Assembly (NCBI RefSeq): GCF_026339955.1
Contig: NZ_JAPEPW010000001.1
Span: 3,002,501-3,066,500, forward strand
DNA from: Streptomyces sp. NBC_01549
GTDB lineage: Bacteria > Actinomycetota > Actinomycetes > Streptomycetales > Streptomycetaceae
Length of the DNA stretch: 64,000 nt
Direction of reading: 5' to 3'
In this document: positions 31,532-40,569 of the stretch, one piece after another
How the letters are laid out: every line of letters begins with the position of its first letter
How positions within the stretch are numbered: the stretch's first letter is position 1
Made by a program: the position numbers and the translations under genes
The notes under the pieces: model-generated
The model's database searches: none
Told to the model about the DNA's origin: nothing
What the model saw: the letters and a program-made list of their open reading frames with translations, nothing else

Positions 31532-33250
31532 TCAGCCGGTGAATTTCACGTCCGTGATGGCTTGCTTGTAGCCGGCGTTGCTGTAGTTCGCGGAGTCGTT
31601 CCCGGAGTACGGCATCGCGGTCAGCCACACCAGCACGTAGCGGCTCTTCACCGGCTTGTCGACCGACACCTTCGCGGAGGTGCCACTCGTCGTCATCGCG
31701 CCGAGCTTCGTCATGGAACTCAGCGGTGTAGACGACGTCGGTGAGTCGGTCGCATACAGCTCGACCGCTGTGTGATCGCCGCCGTATCGCAGAGTGAGGT
31801 TCGCGGCCGCCACACTCTGGGTGGACCCGAGGTCGTAGACGATGCCGACGCCGGGCTTGATCAGTATCTTCGGACCGTCCTTGTAGCTGTTCGTCCGCCA
31901 GCCCGTGGACATGCTGTTGTCGTAAGTCTTGTCCACGTCGCCGGGATGCTGGGCGTCGCCCTCGGCCACGTACTCCTGGGCACCCTGAATCGCGATCGGC
32001 TTGACCGGCTTGGTCTTGTCGGTGCTCTTGTCGTTGCCGTCCGTCGTCTTGGTCGGCTTTGTGTCGTCGGACTTGGCGTGATCCATCAGGGCGTCCGCCA
32101 GCTGCCAGCTGCCGAGGCCCAGGGCGGCGATCAGGAGGGCCGAAACGGCCCACTTGAGGGCCGTGCCGGTGCGGCTCTGCAACGGGGGCGGCGGGGCCGC
32201 TACGGGCTGTGTGGCGCCCATGCGGGGCGCGGGGCGACCGTAGCTGCCCTGCTGGTACGAGGTGCGCTGGTACTCCGGCGGGGCCGTGAACGCGGGCTCC
32301 GGCGGGCGGATGCGGGGCATCTCCGCGATCGCCTTCACCAGCTCCTCCGGCGTGGTGCACGGAGTCTCGTGGCGGGAGGCGGTCGCGCCGTCGTTGGCGA
32401 GCGCGCGCATGGCGAGCTCCGACAGGCCGCGGTGGACGCCGGCGCGCACCTGGTCGGGGGCGATGAGGCCGACCCCCTTGGGCAACCCGGACAGACCGTA
32501 GGCGTCGCTGTCGTAGGGCCAGCGCTGGGTGAGCGCGGCGTACAGCAGGGCTCCGATCGCCTCAGTGTCGGTGCGCTGCGGGGTGTCCGAGCTGATGCCG
32601 CGCAGCGCGGCGTTCACAGCGAGCCCACGGATACGCCACTGGCCCGTTGAGGTGCGCAGCACGGCGCTCGGCGTCAGCTGTAGATGCGCGAGGCCTTCAC
32701 GGTGCGCGGCGGCCATGGCCTGGGAGACCTGGCTGACCATCTGGTAGGCCTCGTGCACCTCCAGCGGGCCCGAGGCCAGCAGCGCGGTCAGCTCGGTGGC
32801 GTCCGGCAGCCACTCGTGCACCACGTAGACGAGGTCGTTCTCCTCGACCGCGTCCAGGACCTGGACGAACCGGGGATCGCCCAGGAGGGCCGAGGAACGG
32901 GCCGCCGCCAGTACGGAGCGGGCCCGTGGATGGTCGGCGGGCAGGAGATGCACGCCGACGGCGCGACGGAGTTTCTCGTCCACCGCACGCCAACTGCTGA
33001 AGCCGTCCAGACGGGTGACGCACTCCTCGAGGCGATAGCGCCTGGCGAGTTTGTGACCACTGTGCAGTTCGGGCGGTGAGGCCTTTCCGAGACTCTCGGT
33101 CCCGCCGCTCCCCTGTGCCTCTTCGCTGTCCGTCTCCCGCTCCCGGTTCTGGGCCACCCCGTCGGACGTGGACTGGTCCGCCTTGGCGGTCAGCGGCTCG
33201 TCGCCGCTGTTGTCTGCCACGTCGACGGCAGCCGTGCTCCGTTCCGCCAC
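31532..33250 (-). CDS. Membrane-anchored pseudokinase with extracellular F5/8-like domain (MviN partner)
   Basis: 572 residues. A kinase-like fold (LARRYRLEECVTRLDGFSSWRAVDEK) follows an acidic N-terminus. It is catalytically dead: the ATP-binding Lys is absent (AVGVHLLP), HRDxKPxN has become HLQLTPSA, and DFG has become IRGL. One membrane helix (ALKWAVSALLIAALGLGSWQL) leads to an outer domain with discoidin/F5-F8-like strands (MSTGWRTNSYKDGPKILIKPGVGIVYDLGS). In mycobacteria MurJ is fused to a pseudokinase and outer domain of the same layout. The gene is next to murJ and likely forms the split version. The start GTG 33250 is plausible; 33310 is also open. Confidence 0.8.
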   Translation of the reverse strand: MAERSTAAVDVADNSGDEPLTAKADQSTSDGVAQNRERETDSEEAQGSGGTESLGKASPPELHSGHKLARRYRLEECVTRLDGFSSWRAVDEKLRRAVGVHLLPADHPRARSVLAAARSSALLGDPRFVQVLDAVEENDLVYVVHEWLPDATELTALLASGPLEVHEAYQMVSQVSQAMAAAHREGLAHLQLTPSAVLRTSTGQWRIRGLAVNAALRGISSDTPQRTDTEAIGALLYAALTQRWPYDSDAYGLSGLPKGVGLIAPDQVRAGVHRGLSELAMRALANDGATASRHETPCTTPEELVKAIAEMPRIRPPEPAFTAPPEYQRTSYQQGSYGRPAPRMGATQPVAAPPPPLQSRTGTALKWAVSALLIAALGLGSWQLADALMDHAKSDDTKPTKTTDGNDKSTDKTKPVKPIAIQGAQEYVAEGDAQHPGDVDKTYDNSMSTGWRTNSYKDGPKILIKPGVGIVYDLGSTQSVAAANLTLRYGGDHTAVELYATDSPTSSTPLSSMTKLGAMTTSGTSAKVSVDKPVKSRYVLVWLTAMPYSGNDSANYSNAGYKQAITDVKFTG

Positions 33251-33368
33251 CGTCGTTCCCGCCTCCCCATTCGTTGCGCGCTGTCCGACGCAGAAACCAA
33301 TTGTGCCCACAGTCCGGCGCTATGCACGACACACGGCGACGGACGATGGTTGTGCGCCTACCCCCGCT

Positions 33369-35651
33369 TCAGCGCCCCAGGCGCCCGCGGACCATTCCGA
33401 CCATTGAGTTGAGTTCTTCGATGCGCATCTTCCGCGCGGCGACGTAGAAGACGCCGAGCAGGGCGATGCCACCCGCGAGGAGGGCTGCCAGGGAGCCCCC
33501 GACGCCTTGACCGAGAGTGTGGCCGATGCCGTAGCAGGCCGCGCCACTCAGGAGGGCCGCGGGCACCGAGGCGATACCGAGACGGGCGTACGTCCGCAGG
33601 ACGCGGGTGCCGTCCAGATCACCGCCGAGCCGCTTGCGCAGCCGACTCCAGGCGACACCGACGCCGATCGCGTAGGCGATGCCGTATGAGGCCGCCATGC
33701 CTGCCACGGCCCAGCGGGGTGGCAGAGCGAAGTAGCAGAGTGCCGAGGCACCGGCATTGACGGCGGCCACGATGACCGTGTTGTAGAAGGGTGTGCGGGT
33801 GTCCTCGTACGCGTAGAAGGCACGCAGGACGACGTACTGCACGGAGTAGGGGATCAGGCCGAGGCCGAAGGCCATCAGCATGTAGCCCATGTTCGTGGCT
33901 TCGCTGGTGCCCGAGGAGCCGAAGATCAGGGTGCACATCGGGATGCCGAGGGAGACGAAGCCGAAGGAGACGGGCACGATCGCCACGGCCGTGGTTCGCA
34001 GGCCCTGGGAGATGTCGTCGCGGACGGCTCCGGCGTCGCTCTCTTGGGCCGAGCGTGCGAGGCGCGGCAGCAGGGCGGCCATCAGGGACACGGTGATGAT
34101 GGCCTGCGGCAGGCCCCAGATGAGCTGGGCGTTGGCGTAGGCCGCGAAGCCGGTGCCGTCGACGGATGAGTCCTTGCCGGCTGCGGTGGACAACTGCGAG
34201 ACCACGATCGCGCCGGCCTGGTTGGCGAGGACGAAGAGCACGGTCCACTTGGCGAGCATCGCCGCCTTGCCCAGCCCGTGGCCCTTCCAGTCGAAGCGCA
34301 GTCGCAGCCGGAATCCGGTCTCCCGCAGGTACGGGATCATCGCGAGGGACTGGACGACGAGGCCGAGCAGAACACCGACGCCGAGGAGCCGCTCGCCCTC
34401 CGGCGGGATGGTCGTGACCTTCATGCCGGAGCTCGCCGCGGAGCCGTACACCCAGATGAACATGCCGAGCGTCACGATGATGACGATGTTGTTGAGGACC
34501 GGGGTCCACATCATCGCGCCGAACTTGCCGCGCGCGTTGAGGATCTGGCCCATCACCACGTGGATGCCCATGAAGAAGATCGAGGGCAGGAAGTAGCGGA
34601 CGAAGGTGACGCCGACCTGGTTGGCCGCCGGGTCGCTGGCGACCGGGTTCGACAGCACCCGGATCAGGAGAGGCGCGGCGAAGATGCCAAGCGCGGTCAG
34701 TGCGCCGAGGGCCACCATCACGACGGTGAGCAGCCGGTTGGCGTAGGCCTCGCCGCCGTCGTCGTCCTCCTTCATGGCGCGCACGAGCTGCGGTACGAAG
34801 ACGGAGTTCAGGCCGCCGCCGACGGTCAAGATGTAGATCATCGTCGGAAGCTGGTACGCGACCTGGAAGGTGTCGCCGAGGAGGCCGACGCCCAGGGCCG
34901 AGACGATCAGCGCGGAGCGGATGAAGCCGGTGAGCCGGGACACCAGCGTGCCCGCCGCCATCACCGCGCTCGACTTCAGCAGACCCGACGCGCGTCCACC
35001 GGACTTCTTCGCGGCGGGCGCCGCTTCGGGCGCGGGGGCCTGCGGGGCGGCCGGAGTCGGTTCCTGGGTCGGCGACGGTACGCCGGGCGGGGCGATGGAG
35101 GTACGGGTGCCGGCCTGGCCCTGGTCGCGGAAGAGGTGCGCGAAGGCATCCGGCTCGTGCTGCTGCTCGCCGGCCTGGGTCACGAGGTCGTCCACGCCGA
35201 CGAACTGGGTCGTGCGGGCGTCCTCGCCGTAGGGCAGGTGCCGCGTCGGGCCCGCGGGCTCCGGCGGGGGCGTCTGGGCCCACACACGGGGGTCGGGGGT
35301 GTACTGCGAGGTGGGCGGCTGGGCGTAGAGCGGCTGCTGCGGGTAGTAGGAGCCAGGGGGCGGCGGGGGGTGCGCCGCACGGTCGTAGAGCGCCTCGGTC
35401 ACCGGATCCTGGGCGGCGAGGTCCTGCGCCCGGTAGGGGTCCTGGGTGTAGGCGTCCTGAAAGTACATGTCCTGGTACTGGCCCTGCGGCTGCTCGGCCG
35501 GTGGCCCCTCCGGGTACCCCTCGGGGTAGCCGGTGTTGGCCATGCCCTGGTCCGGGTAGCCCGAGCCGCCCACGGCCTGGTCCGGGTAGTCCTCGGGGTA
35601 GCCCGAGCTGCCCGCGCCCTGGCCGCGGTCACCGTCGTACGGCGCGTTCAT
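33369..35651 (-). CDS. murJ: Lipid II flippase MurJ with long N-terminal extension
   Basis: 760 residues, MATE-like fold. It moves the peptidoglycan precursor lipid II across the membrane. The first 220 residues form a Tyr/Pro/Gln/Gly-rich cytoplasmic extension with repeats of the SGYPEDYP and NTGYPEGYPE type. The rest holds about 14 membrane helices. The conserved Arg-rich loops and motifs RLTGFIRSALIVSALG, FQVAYQLPTMIYILTVGGGLNSVFVPQLV and YEDTRTPFYNTV are typical. It is followed after 118 bases by the pseudokinase gene. Confidence 0.95.
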   Translation of the reverse strand: MNAPYDGDRGQGAGSSGYPEDYPDQAVGGSGYPDQGMANTGYPEGYPEGPPAEQPQGQYQDMYFQDAYTQDPYRAQDLAAQDPVTEALYDRAAHPPPPPGSYYPQQPLYAQPPTSQYTPDPRVWAQTPPPEPAGPTRHLPYGEDARTTQFVGVDDLVTQAGEQQHEPDAFAHLFRDQGQAGTRTSIAPPGVPSPTQEPTPAAPQAPAPEAAPAAKKSGGRASGLLKSSAVMAAGTLVSRLTGFIRSALIVSALGVGLLGDTFQVAYQLPTMIYILTVGGGLNSVFVPQLVRAMKEDDDGGEAYANRLLTVVMVALGALTALGIFAAPLLIRVLSNPVASDPAANQVGVTFVRYFLPSIFFMGIHVVMGQILNARGKFGAMMWTPVLNNIVIIVTLGMFIWVYGSAASSGMKVTTIPPEGERLLGVGVLLGLVVQSLAMIPYLRETGFRLRLRFDWKGHGLGKAAMLAKWTVLFVLANQAGAIVVSQLSTAAGKDSSVDGTGFAAYANAQLIWGLPQAIITVSLMAALLPRLARSAQESDAGAVRDDISQGLRTTAVAIVPVSFGFVSLGIPMCTLIFGSSGTSEATNMGYMLMAFGLGLIPYSVQYVVLRAFYAYEDTRTPFYNTVIVAAVNAGASALCYFALPPRWAVAGMAASYGIAYAIGVGVAWSRLRKRLGGDLDGTRVLRTYARLGIASVPAALLSGAACYGIGHTLGQGVGGSLAALLAGGIALLGVFYVAARKMRIEELNSMVGMVRGRLGR

Positions 35652-35697
35652 GGTTACCCCACCTCATCGTCCCCGGGCCCACGGGCCACGACATCGC

Positions 35698-38148
35698 TCA
35701 ACGGTCCACTCTCTCACCCGTGCCGGACGGGTCGGTGCTTTCCGGTGCGGTGTCCGGTGTCGGGTCACTCGGGTGCTCCGGGTCGTCTGCCCCGGACTCC
35801 GTCGTGGACTCCCCGTCGGGACCGTCCTTGGAGCGCTCGGTGTCCTCAGTAGTGTCTACGGTGCCTTCGGCGTCCTTGTTCACGCCGGTCAGGCCCTCGG
35901 CCCCGCCGTCGGTGTCGCCCTCGGTGTCGGGGGTGTCCTCCTGCTCCTCCTCGGCCTGGCGGGCGGCCGCGCGCTTGCGCTGGGTGTACATCCGGAATCC
36001 GGCGAGCACGAGCAGCAGAACGCCTCCGCCGATGACCAGCATCACCGTGGGAGTGATCTCGGTGACCTTCACTTCGAACTTGACGGGAGGACCGTACGCC
36101 TGGCCGTCGTCCGTGAACAACTGCGCGAAGACCGTCACCGGGCCGTTGGCCTTGGCGGAGGTGGTGAACTTCACCGACTGGCTGTGCTCGCCCGCGACTT
36201 GGATCGGCCGCTCGTCGAAGGCGTCGTCGCCGATCTTGAGCCGGGTCGGCTGCTGCGAGGTGAGACGCAGCACCAGGTGGTGGACGCCCTGCACGAGGTT
36301 GTTCTGCACCGTCACGGGGATCGTGGCGCTGCGGCCCGAGAGCTTCGCGTCGGACTTGTCGATCAGCTTGACGAGACCGGTGAGGTCCTCGAGATACGAC
36401 TCCACGCCGTCGCGGAAGGTGTCCCCCTGGGCGCCACGGCCGCGCCAGGACGTCGACATCCCCCGGTCTATGGCCCGACCGAAGGGAGTGACCACGCGGG
36501 ACTTGTCGGTGAGGATGACCTTGAAGTTGTCGAGTGTGTTCTGCGTGGTCTGGATCTGCTCGAAGGCCGACCGCGGCAGCTCCTGCTTGCGCAGCGAGGA
36601 GGGGTACGAGGACGCCGACGGCACCTTGGTCGTGGCGCTCGGGTCCGGCTTGGCCTTGGCGGCCGCGGAGAGGTTCTGGGACTCCGACCAGTTTCCGTCC
36701 TGGAGGGCCCTCACCGCCGTCGCCATGGTCTGCGCCTGGCTCACGGAGGGCATGCGCTGCGGGGCGACGACGATGCTCCGCTGCTTGCTCGGCTCCTGCA
36801 GATCGACCATCAGGCTCTGGGCCAGGAATTCCTGCACGGCGAGCGTCGAGTTGTCGGCCTTCGCCATGTCGCCCTCGAACGCGGTCGACAGCCGGGAGTC
36901 GGCGACCACCGCCGTCGTGCCGCCCCCGATGGGGCGGGCCGCGGTGGGCGTGTAGGTCAGGCCGCCGGTCTCGCGCAGGCTGTCGCTGCGGGCGATCACC
37001 TTGTCGGCGCCGGCGGAGGTGGCGACCTTGACGATCGACGGATCGACGGCGCCCTCGGCGGGCCAGGCGAAGTCGGTGTTCGGCTTCACATGGAGAATCG
37101 TCTGCACCGTGGTGGAGGCCACATCGGTGGCGTCCTTGAGGTGGCTCAGGGAACCCGTGACGTCCTTGCCGTTGTGCGCCAGCGACGCGAGATCCGGGTC
37201 GGCGAAGGGAAGAGCGACGACTTCCTTGTCCACGACGGTCTTCTCGAGCCTGTCGAGCCACGCCTTGGCGACGGCCTGGTTCTTGCCCGCCGTCGTGGTG
37301 TCACCGTTCTTGATCTGGTAGCTGCGTGTCATGGCGTCCACGGAGGCCAGCAGGTCCGGGTCGAGGACCCAGGTGACGTCGAGGTCGCTGCCCAGGGACA
37401 GGAGCTGGTCGAGGCGACCGCCGGGGGAGATCTCCTTGGCCAGGTCGTCGTTCTGGAAGACAGGCGTCTGCTGGGCGTCCGAGCCGGTCTCCGCCCGCAG
37501 GTGGACCGTCGAGACCAGCGGCCAGAGATACGTCGTCTTCGTCTTCGTGTCGGCGGCGCCGGGCTGCCAGGGCAGGAACGTCCGCTCGATGCCGAGCACC
37601 TGGTCCCAGGGCTGTGCGGCGGTCCGGCCGGTGAGCGAGACGCCGAGCTGGTACACCCCGTCGGAGTCGAGGTTCAGCTCTTTGACGGGGACCGAGATGC
37701 TGAAGTGCTGCGAGACGCCCGCGGCGAGCCTGGAGAACTTCTCGACGTACTTGCCGCCGACTTCCAGGGGGTCCGGACCCAGCTCGAACCCGGTGCGCTT
37801 CTCCGCGTCGTCGATGGCGACCCGGCCCTGGAGGGACGGCCCTACGCGCAGGCCCACATGCGCGCCCGTGACCGTCTGCTTGCCCTTGTTGGTGACCGAA
37901 CCGGAGACGGTGATCGTGTCGTCGTCCGTGGGCGCGCTGGGGGTCAGCGAGTCGAGGGAGATGTCCACCCCGCCCGACCCGGTGGCATCGGCCACAGCGG
38001 CCGGCTGAGCGGCGTGTGCGGCCGGTGAAGCGGGCAGCTGGAGCACGCCGGCCAGCAGAGGCGCACCGGCCAGCAGTGTGCCGGTGCGCCGCAGCCACCG
38101 ACGGGCAGGTGAGGGACTCATCCCCTGGAAGTCTGCCGCCTCGGCCAC
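35698..38148 (-). CDS. DUF6049-like secreted membrane-anchored protein
   Basis: 816 residues. The signal peptide (LRRTGTLLAGAPLLAGVLQLPASPAAHAAQ) starts about residue 20 from GTG 38148, or residue 11 from ATG 38121. A large extracellular region follows, with Ig-like strands (VSGSVTNKGKQTVTGAHVGLRVG). One helix (VMLVIGGGVLLLVLAGFRMYTQRKRAAARQ) near residue 705 ends in an acidic cytoplasmic tail. I recall this as DUF6049 in actinobacteria; the mycobacterial counterpart lies before mviN. Its function is thought to relate to envelope growth. It is followed by murJ after 46 bases and is the first gene of the murJ-sigM operon. Confidence 0.8.
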   Translation of the reverse strand: MAEAADFQGMSPSPARRWLRRTGTLLAGAPLLAGVLQLPASPAAHAAQPAAVADATGSGGVDISLDSLTPSAPTDDDTITVSGSVTNKGKQTVTGAHVGLRVGPSLQGRVAIDDAEKRTGFELGPDPLEVGGKYVEKFSRLAAGVSQHFSISVPVKELNLDSDGVYQLGVSLTGRTAAQPWDQVLGIERTFLPWQPGAADTKTKTTYLWPLVSTVHLRAETGSDAQQTPVFQNDDLAKEISPGGRLDQLLSLGSDLDVTWVLDPDLLASVDAMTRSYQIKNGDTTTAGKNQAVAKAWLDRLEKTVVDKEVVALPFADPDLASLAHNGKDVTGSLSHLKDATDVASTTVQTILHVKPNTDFAWPAEGAVDPSIVKVATSAGADKVIARSDSLRETGGLTYTPTAARPIGGGTTAVVADSRLSTAFEGDMAKADNSTLAVQEFLAQSLMVDLQEPSKQRSIVVAPQRMPSVSQAQTMATAVRALQDGNWSESQNLSAAAKAKPDPSATTKVPSASSYPSSLRKQELPRSAFEQIQTTQNTLDNFKVILTDKSRVVTPFGRAIDRGMSTSWRGRGAQGDTFRDGVESYLEDLTGLVKLIDKSDAKLSGRSATIPVTVQNNLVQGVHHLVLRLTSQQPTRLKIGDDAFDERPIQVAGEHSQSVKFTTSAKANGPVTVFAQLFTDDGQAYGPPVKFEVKVTEITPTVMLVIGGGVLLLVLAGFRMYTQRKRAAARQAEEEQEDTPDTEGDTDGGAEGLTGVNKDAEGTVDTTEDTERSKDGPDGESTTESGADDPEHPSDPTPDTAPESTDPSGTGERVDR

Positions 38149-38370
38149 GCGCTCGCCCGTCCCTCGTCATCGTCAGTGGTCGTCGGAATGTGCGTCCACG
38201 CATGGTAACGATGCGCGCTGAGGGTAAGTGCCGCGGACCGCTCCACAAGATCGGGAGACAGGGGCGAGTGTCCTGTATGCGTACGTATTGATCCCCCTAT
38301 GGGGAGCAGACGGCTGTGCACGTTTTATGGAGGCGCCCGCGAGTGCCTCGGCCACGTACCCTTTTCTGTT

Positions 38371-39837
38371 GTGCCGAACGCCAACGAAGACAATCCCAGT
38401 GCCCTGAGCCAGGTGCAGCGCCGCGCGGTGAGTGAACTGCTGCGGGTGTCCCCTGTCGCCGACGACCTCGCCCGCCGTTTTCAGGAGGCGGGATTCTCGC
38501 TCGCCCTGGTCGGCGGCTCGGTCCGGGACGCGCTCCTTGGCCGGCTCGGCAACGATCTGGACTTCACGACCGACGCCCGCCCCGATGACGTACTGAAGAT
38601 CGTGCGGCCCTGGGCGGACGCCGTCTGGGAGGTCGGGATCGCCTTCGGCACCGTCGGCGCGCAGAAGGACGCCCGCGTGGACGACGTACAGCAGTCCTTC
38701 CAGATCGAGATCACGACGTATCGATCCGAGGCGTACGACCGGACCTCGCGCAAGCCTGAGGTGTCCTACGGCGACTCGATCGAGGAAGACCTCGTGCGCC
38801 GTGACTTCACCGTGAACGCGATGGCCGTGGCGCTGCCGGAGAAGGAGTTCATCGATCCGTACGGCGGTCTGGACGACCTGTCCGCACGGGCCCTGCGGAC
38901 CCCGGGCACGCCCGAGGAGTCCTTCTCCGACGATCCGCTGCGGATGATGCGGGCGGCTCGGTTCGCCGCGCAGCTCGACTTCGAGGTGGCCCCCGAGGTC
39001 GTCGCGGCGATGACGGACATGGCCGAGCGCATCGAGATCGTCTCGGCGGAGCGTGTGCGGGACGAGCTGAACAAGCTGATCCTTTCCGCGTACCCGCGGA
39101 AGGGCCTGACGCTGCTCGTGGACACCGGCCTCGCCGACCATGTGCTGCCGGAGCTCCCCGCGCTGCGACTGGAGCGTGACGAGCACCACCGGCACAAGGA
39201 CGTCTACGACCACACGCTGATCGTCCTGGAACAGGCCATGGAGCTCGAGGAGGATGGCCCGGACCTGACGCTGCGGCTCGCCGCGCTGCTGCACGACATC
39301 GGCAAGCCGAGGACGCGGCGTTTCGAGAAGGACGGGCGGGTCTCCTTCCATCACCACGAGGTGGTGGGCGCGAAGATGACCAAGAAGCGGATGACGGCGC
39401 TCAAGTACTCCAATGACCTCGTGAAGGACGTCTCGCGTCTGGTCGAGCTTCATCTGCGTTTTCATGGATACGGCACCGGCGAGTGGACGGACTCCGCGGT
39501 CCGTCGCTATGTGCGTGACGCGGGTCCACTCCTCGACCGCCTCCATAAACTGACCCGCTCCGACTGCACTACGCGCAACAAGCGCAAGGCGACGACGCTC
39601 TCTCGCGCGTATGACGGCCTGGAGGAGCGCATCGCCGAGCTTCAGGAGCAGGAGCAGCTGGACGCTATCCGCCCCGACCTCGACGGCAACCAGATCATGG
39701 AGATCCTGGGCATCGGCCCGGGCCCGGCGATCGGCCAGGCGTACAAGTTCCTGCTGGAGCTGAGGCTGGAGAACGGCCCGATGGAGCACGACGCGGCGGT
39801 GACGGCGCTCAAGGAGTGGTGGGCCGAGCAGGGCTGA
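38371..39837 (+). CDS. pcnA: CCA tRNA nucleotidyltransferase
   Basis: 488 residues. It adds or repairs the CCA end of tRNAs. The nucleotidyltransferase head has LVGGSVRDALLGRLGNDLDFTTDARPDD, with the G-G-S and D-x-D metal-binding motif, and RRDFTVNAMAV. A C-terminal HD domain has LAALLHDIGKPRTRRF and SFHHHEVVGAKM. I chose GTG 38371 because the conserved family start MPNANEDNPSALSQV follows; no strong ribosome site is present, so it may be leaderless. Divergent from the DUF6049 gene. Confidence 0.93.
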   Translation: MPNANEDNPSALSQVQRRAVSELLRVSPVADDLARRFQEAGFSLALVGGSVRDALLGRLGNDLDFTTDARPDDVLKIVRPWADAVWEVGIAFGTVGAQKDARVDDVQQSFQIEITTYRSEAYDRTSRKPEVSYGDSIEEDLVRRDFTVNAMAVALPEKEFIDPYGGLDDLSARALRTPGTPEESFSDDPLRMMRAARFAAQLDFEVAPEVVAAMTDMAERIEIVSAERVRDELNKLILSAYPRKGLTLLVDTGLADHVLPELPALRLERDEHHRHKDVYDHTLIVLEQAMELEEDGPDLTLRLAALLHDIGKPRTRRFEKDGRVSFHHHEVVGAKMTKKRMTALKYSNDLVKDVSRLVELHLRFHGYGTGEWTDSAVRRYVRDAGPLLDRLHKLTRSDCTTRNKRKATTLSRAYDGLEERIAELQEQEQLDAIRPDLDGNQIMEILGIGPGPAIGQAYKFLLELRLENGPMEHDAAVTALKEWWAEQG

Positions 39838-39858
39838 GGCTCACAGAGCGGGCCGAGT

Positions 39859-39888
39859 GGGGTCATGTTTCACGTGAAACGTGACCCC
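39859..39888. promoter_or_regulatory. parS: parS embedded in a terminator-like palindrome
   Basis: A perfect parS at 39867-39880 is extended on both sides by further pairing, so the whole 39859-39888 segment is a near-perfect inverted repeat (one T/G pair outside the parS). It is 22 bases after the pcnA stop and is likely also its terminator. Confidence 0.9.
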
Positions 39889-39914
39889 GGGGTCTGTGCC
39901 GGAGCATGCCAAGA

Positions 39915-39940
39915 GGCGGTGTTTCACGTGAAACACCGCC
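39915..39940. promoter_or_regulatory. parS: parS embedded in a second terminator-like palindrome
   Basis: A perfect parS at 39921-39934 sits in a perfect 26-base palindrome with 13-base arms. It lies 23 bases before the LppU-like gene stop on the minus strand. With the previous site it makes a pair spaced 54 bases apart. Confidence 0.9.
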
Positions 39941-39962
39941 CCTTCGAGCATGGGTGAAGCAC

Positions 39963-40457
39963 TTACTTGGCGGAGTACTCCGACAGGCAGAGGGTGAAGT
40001 CGTCCTTGCCGGTCTCGGTGTACTCGGCGTACTTGGTGCGGTCGCAGCCGGAGTTGTCGCTCTTCTTCTCCGCGACCTTGTACTTGGCCTTGGAGCTGGT
40101 GCAGTCCACGACCTTGAGTCCGGGATCCGTGGAACTGTTCGGGTTGCTGATACTCATGCAGTCGCCGACCTTGGCGGTGTCGGGGTCGTGGCGGCTCGAT
40201 ATGTAGCCGACGAGGGCAGCTATGAGTGCTCCAGCCACGACGACGATGCGCAGGTACCACTTGATGCCGCGCTTCGGGCGCTGCGGCGCGATCGGAGCGT
40301 AGGGAACCGTCCCCTGTTGCGGGAAGCCGGGCTGGCCGGGCTGCTGCGGATAACCCTGCGGCGGTGGTCCGTACGGAGCCTGGTCCTGGGGCGGCTGCCC
40401 GTAGGGCTGCTGGCCCTGAGCGAACGGGTTCTGGCCCTGGGGCGGCGGAGTGGTCAC
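39963..40457 (-). CDS. LppU/SCO3897-like single-pass protein
   Basis: 164 residues. A Pro/Gln/Gly-rich cytoplasmic head (QGQNPFAQGQQPYGQPPQ) is followed by a basic patch and one membrane helix (IKWYLRIVVVAGALIAALVGYI). The mature extracellular part is about 75 residues with four Cys, two pairs spaced to form disulfides (VGDCMSI, VVDCTSS, SGCDRTK, TLCLSEY). I recall the LppU/SCO3897 name for this type. It is not a lipoprotein by sequence, because no lipobox follows the helix. Function unknown. Confidence 0.75.
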   Translation of the reverse strand: MTTPPPQGQNPFAQGQQPYGQPPQDQAPYGPPPQGYPQQPGQPGFPQQGTVPYAPIAPQRPKRGIKWYLRIVVVAGALIAALVGYISSRHDPDTAKVGDCMSISNPNSSTDPGLKVVDCTSSKAKYKVAEKKSDNSGCDRTKYAEYTETGKDDFTLCLSEYSAK

Positions 40458-40569
40458 TTAGGGGTCCCCCTAGAACGTGAGCGCGTGGCGCGAATAAGAC
40501 GCACGTAAGTTATCGAGACCCACTGACAACGCAGTAGCCCAGAGAGGCTCTGTGGCACTGATGTGACAC

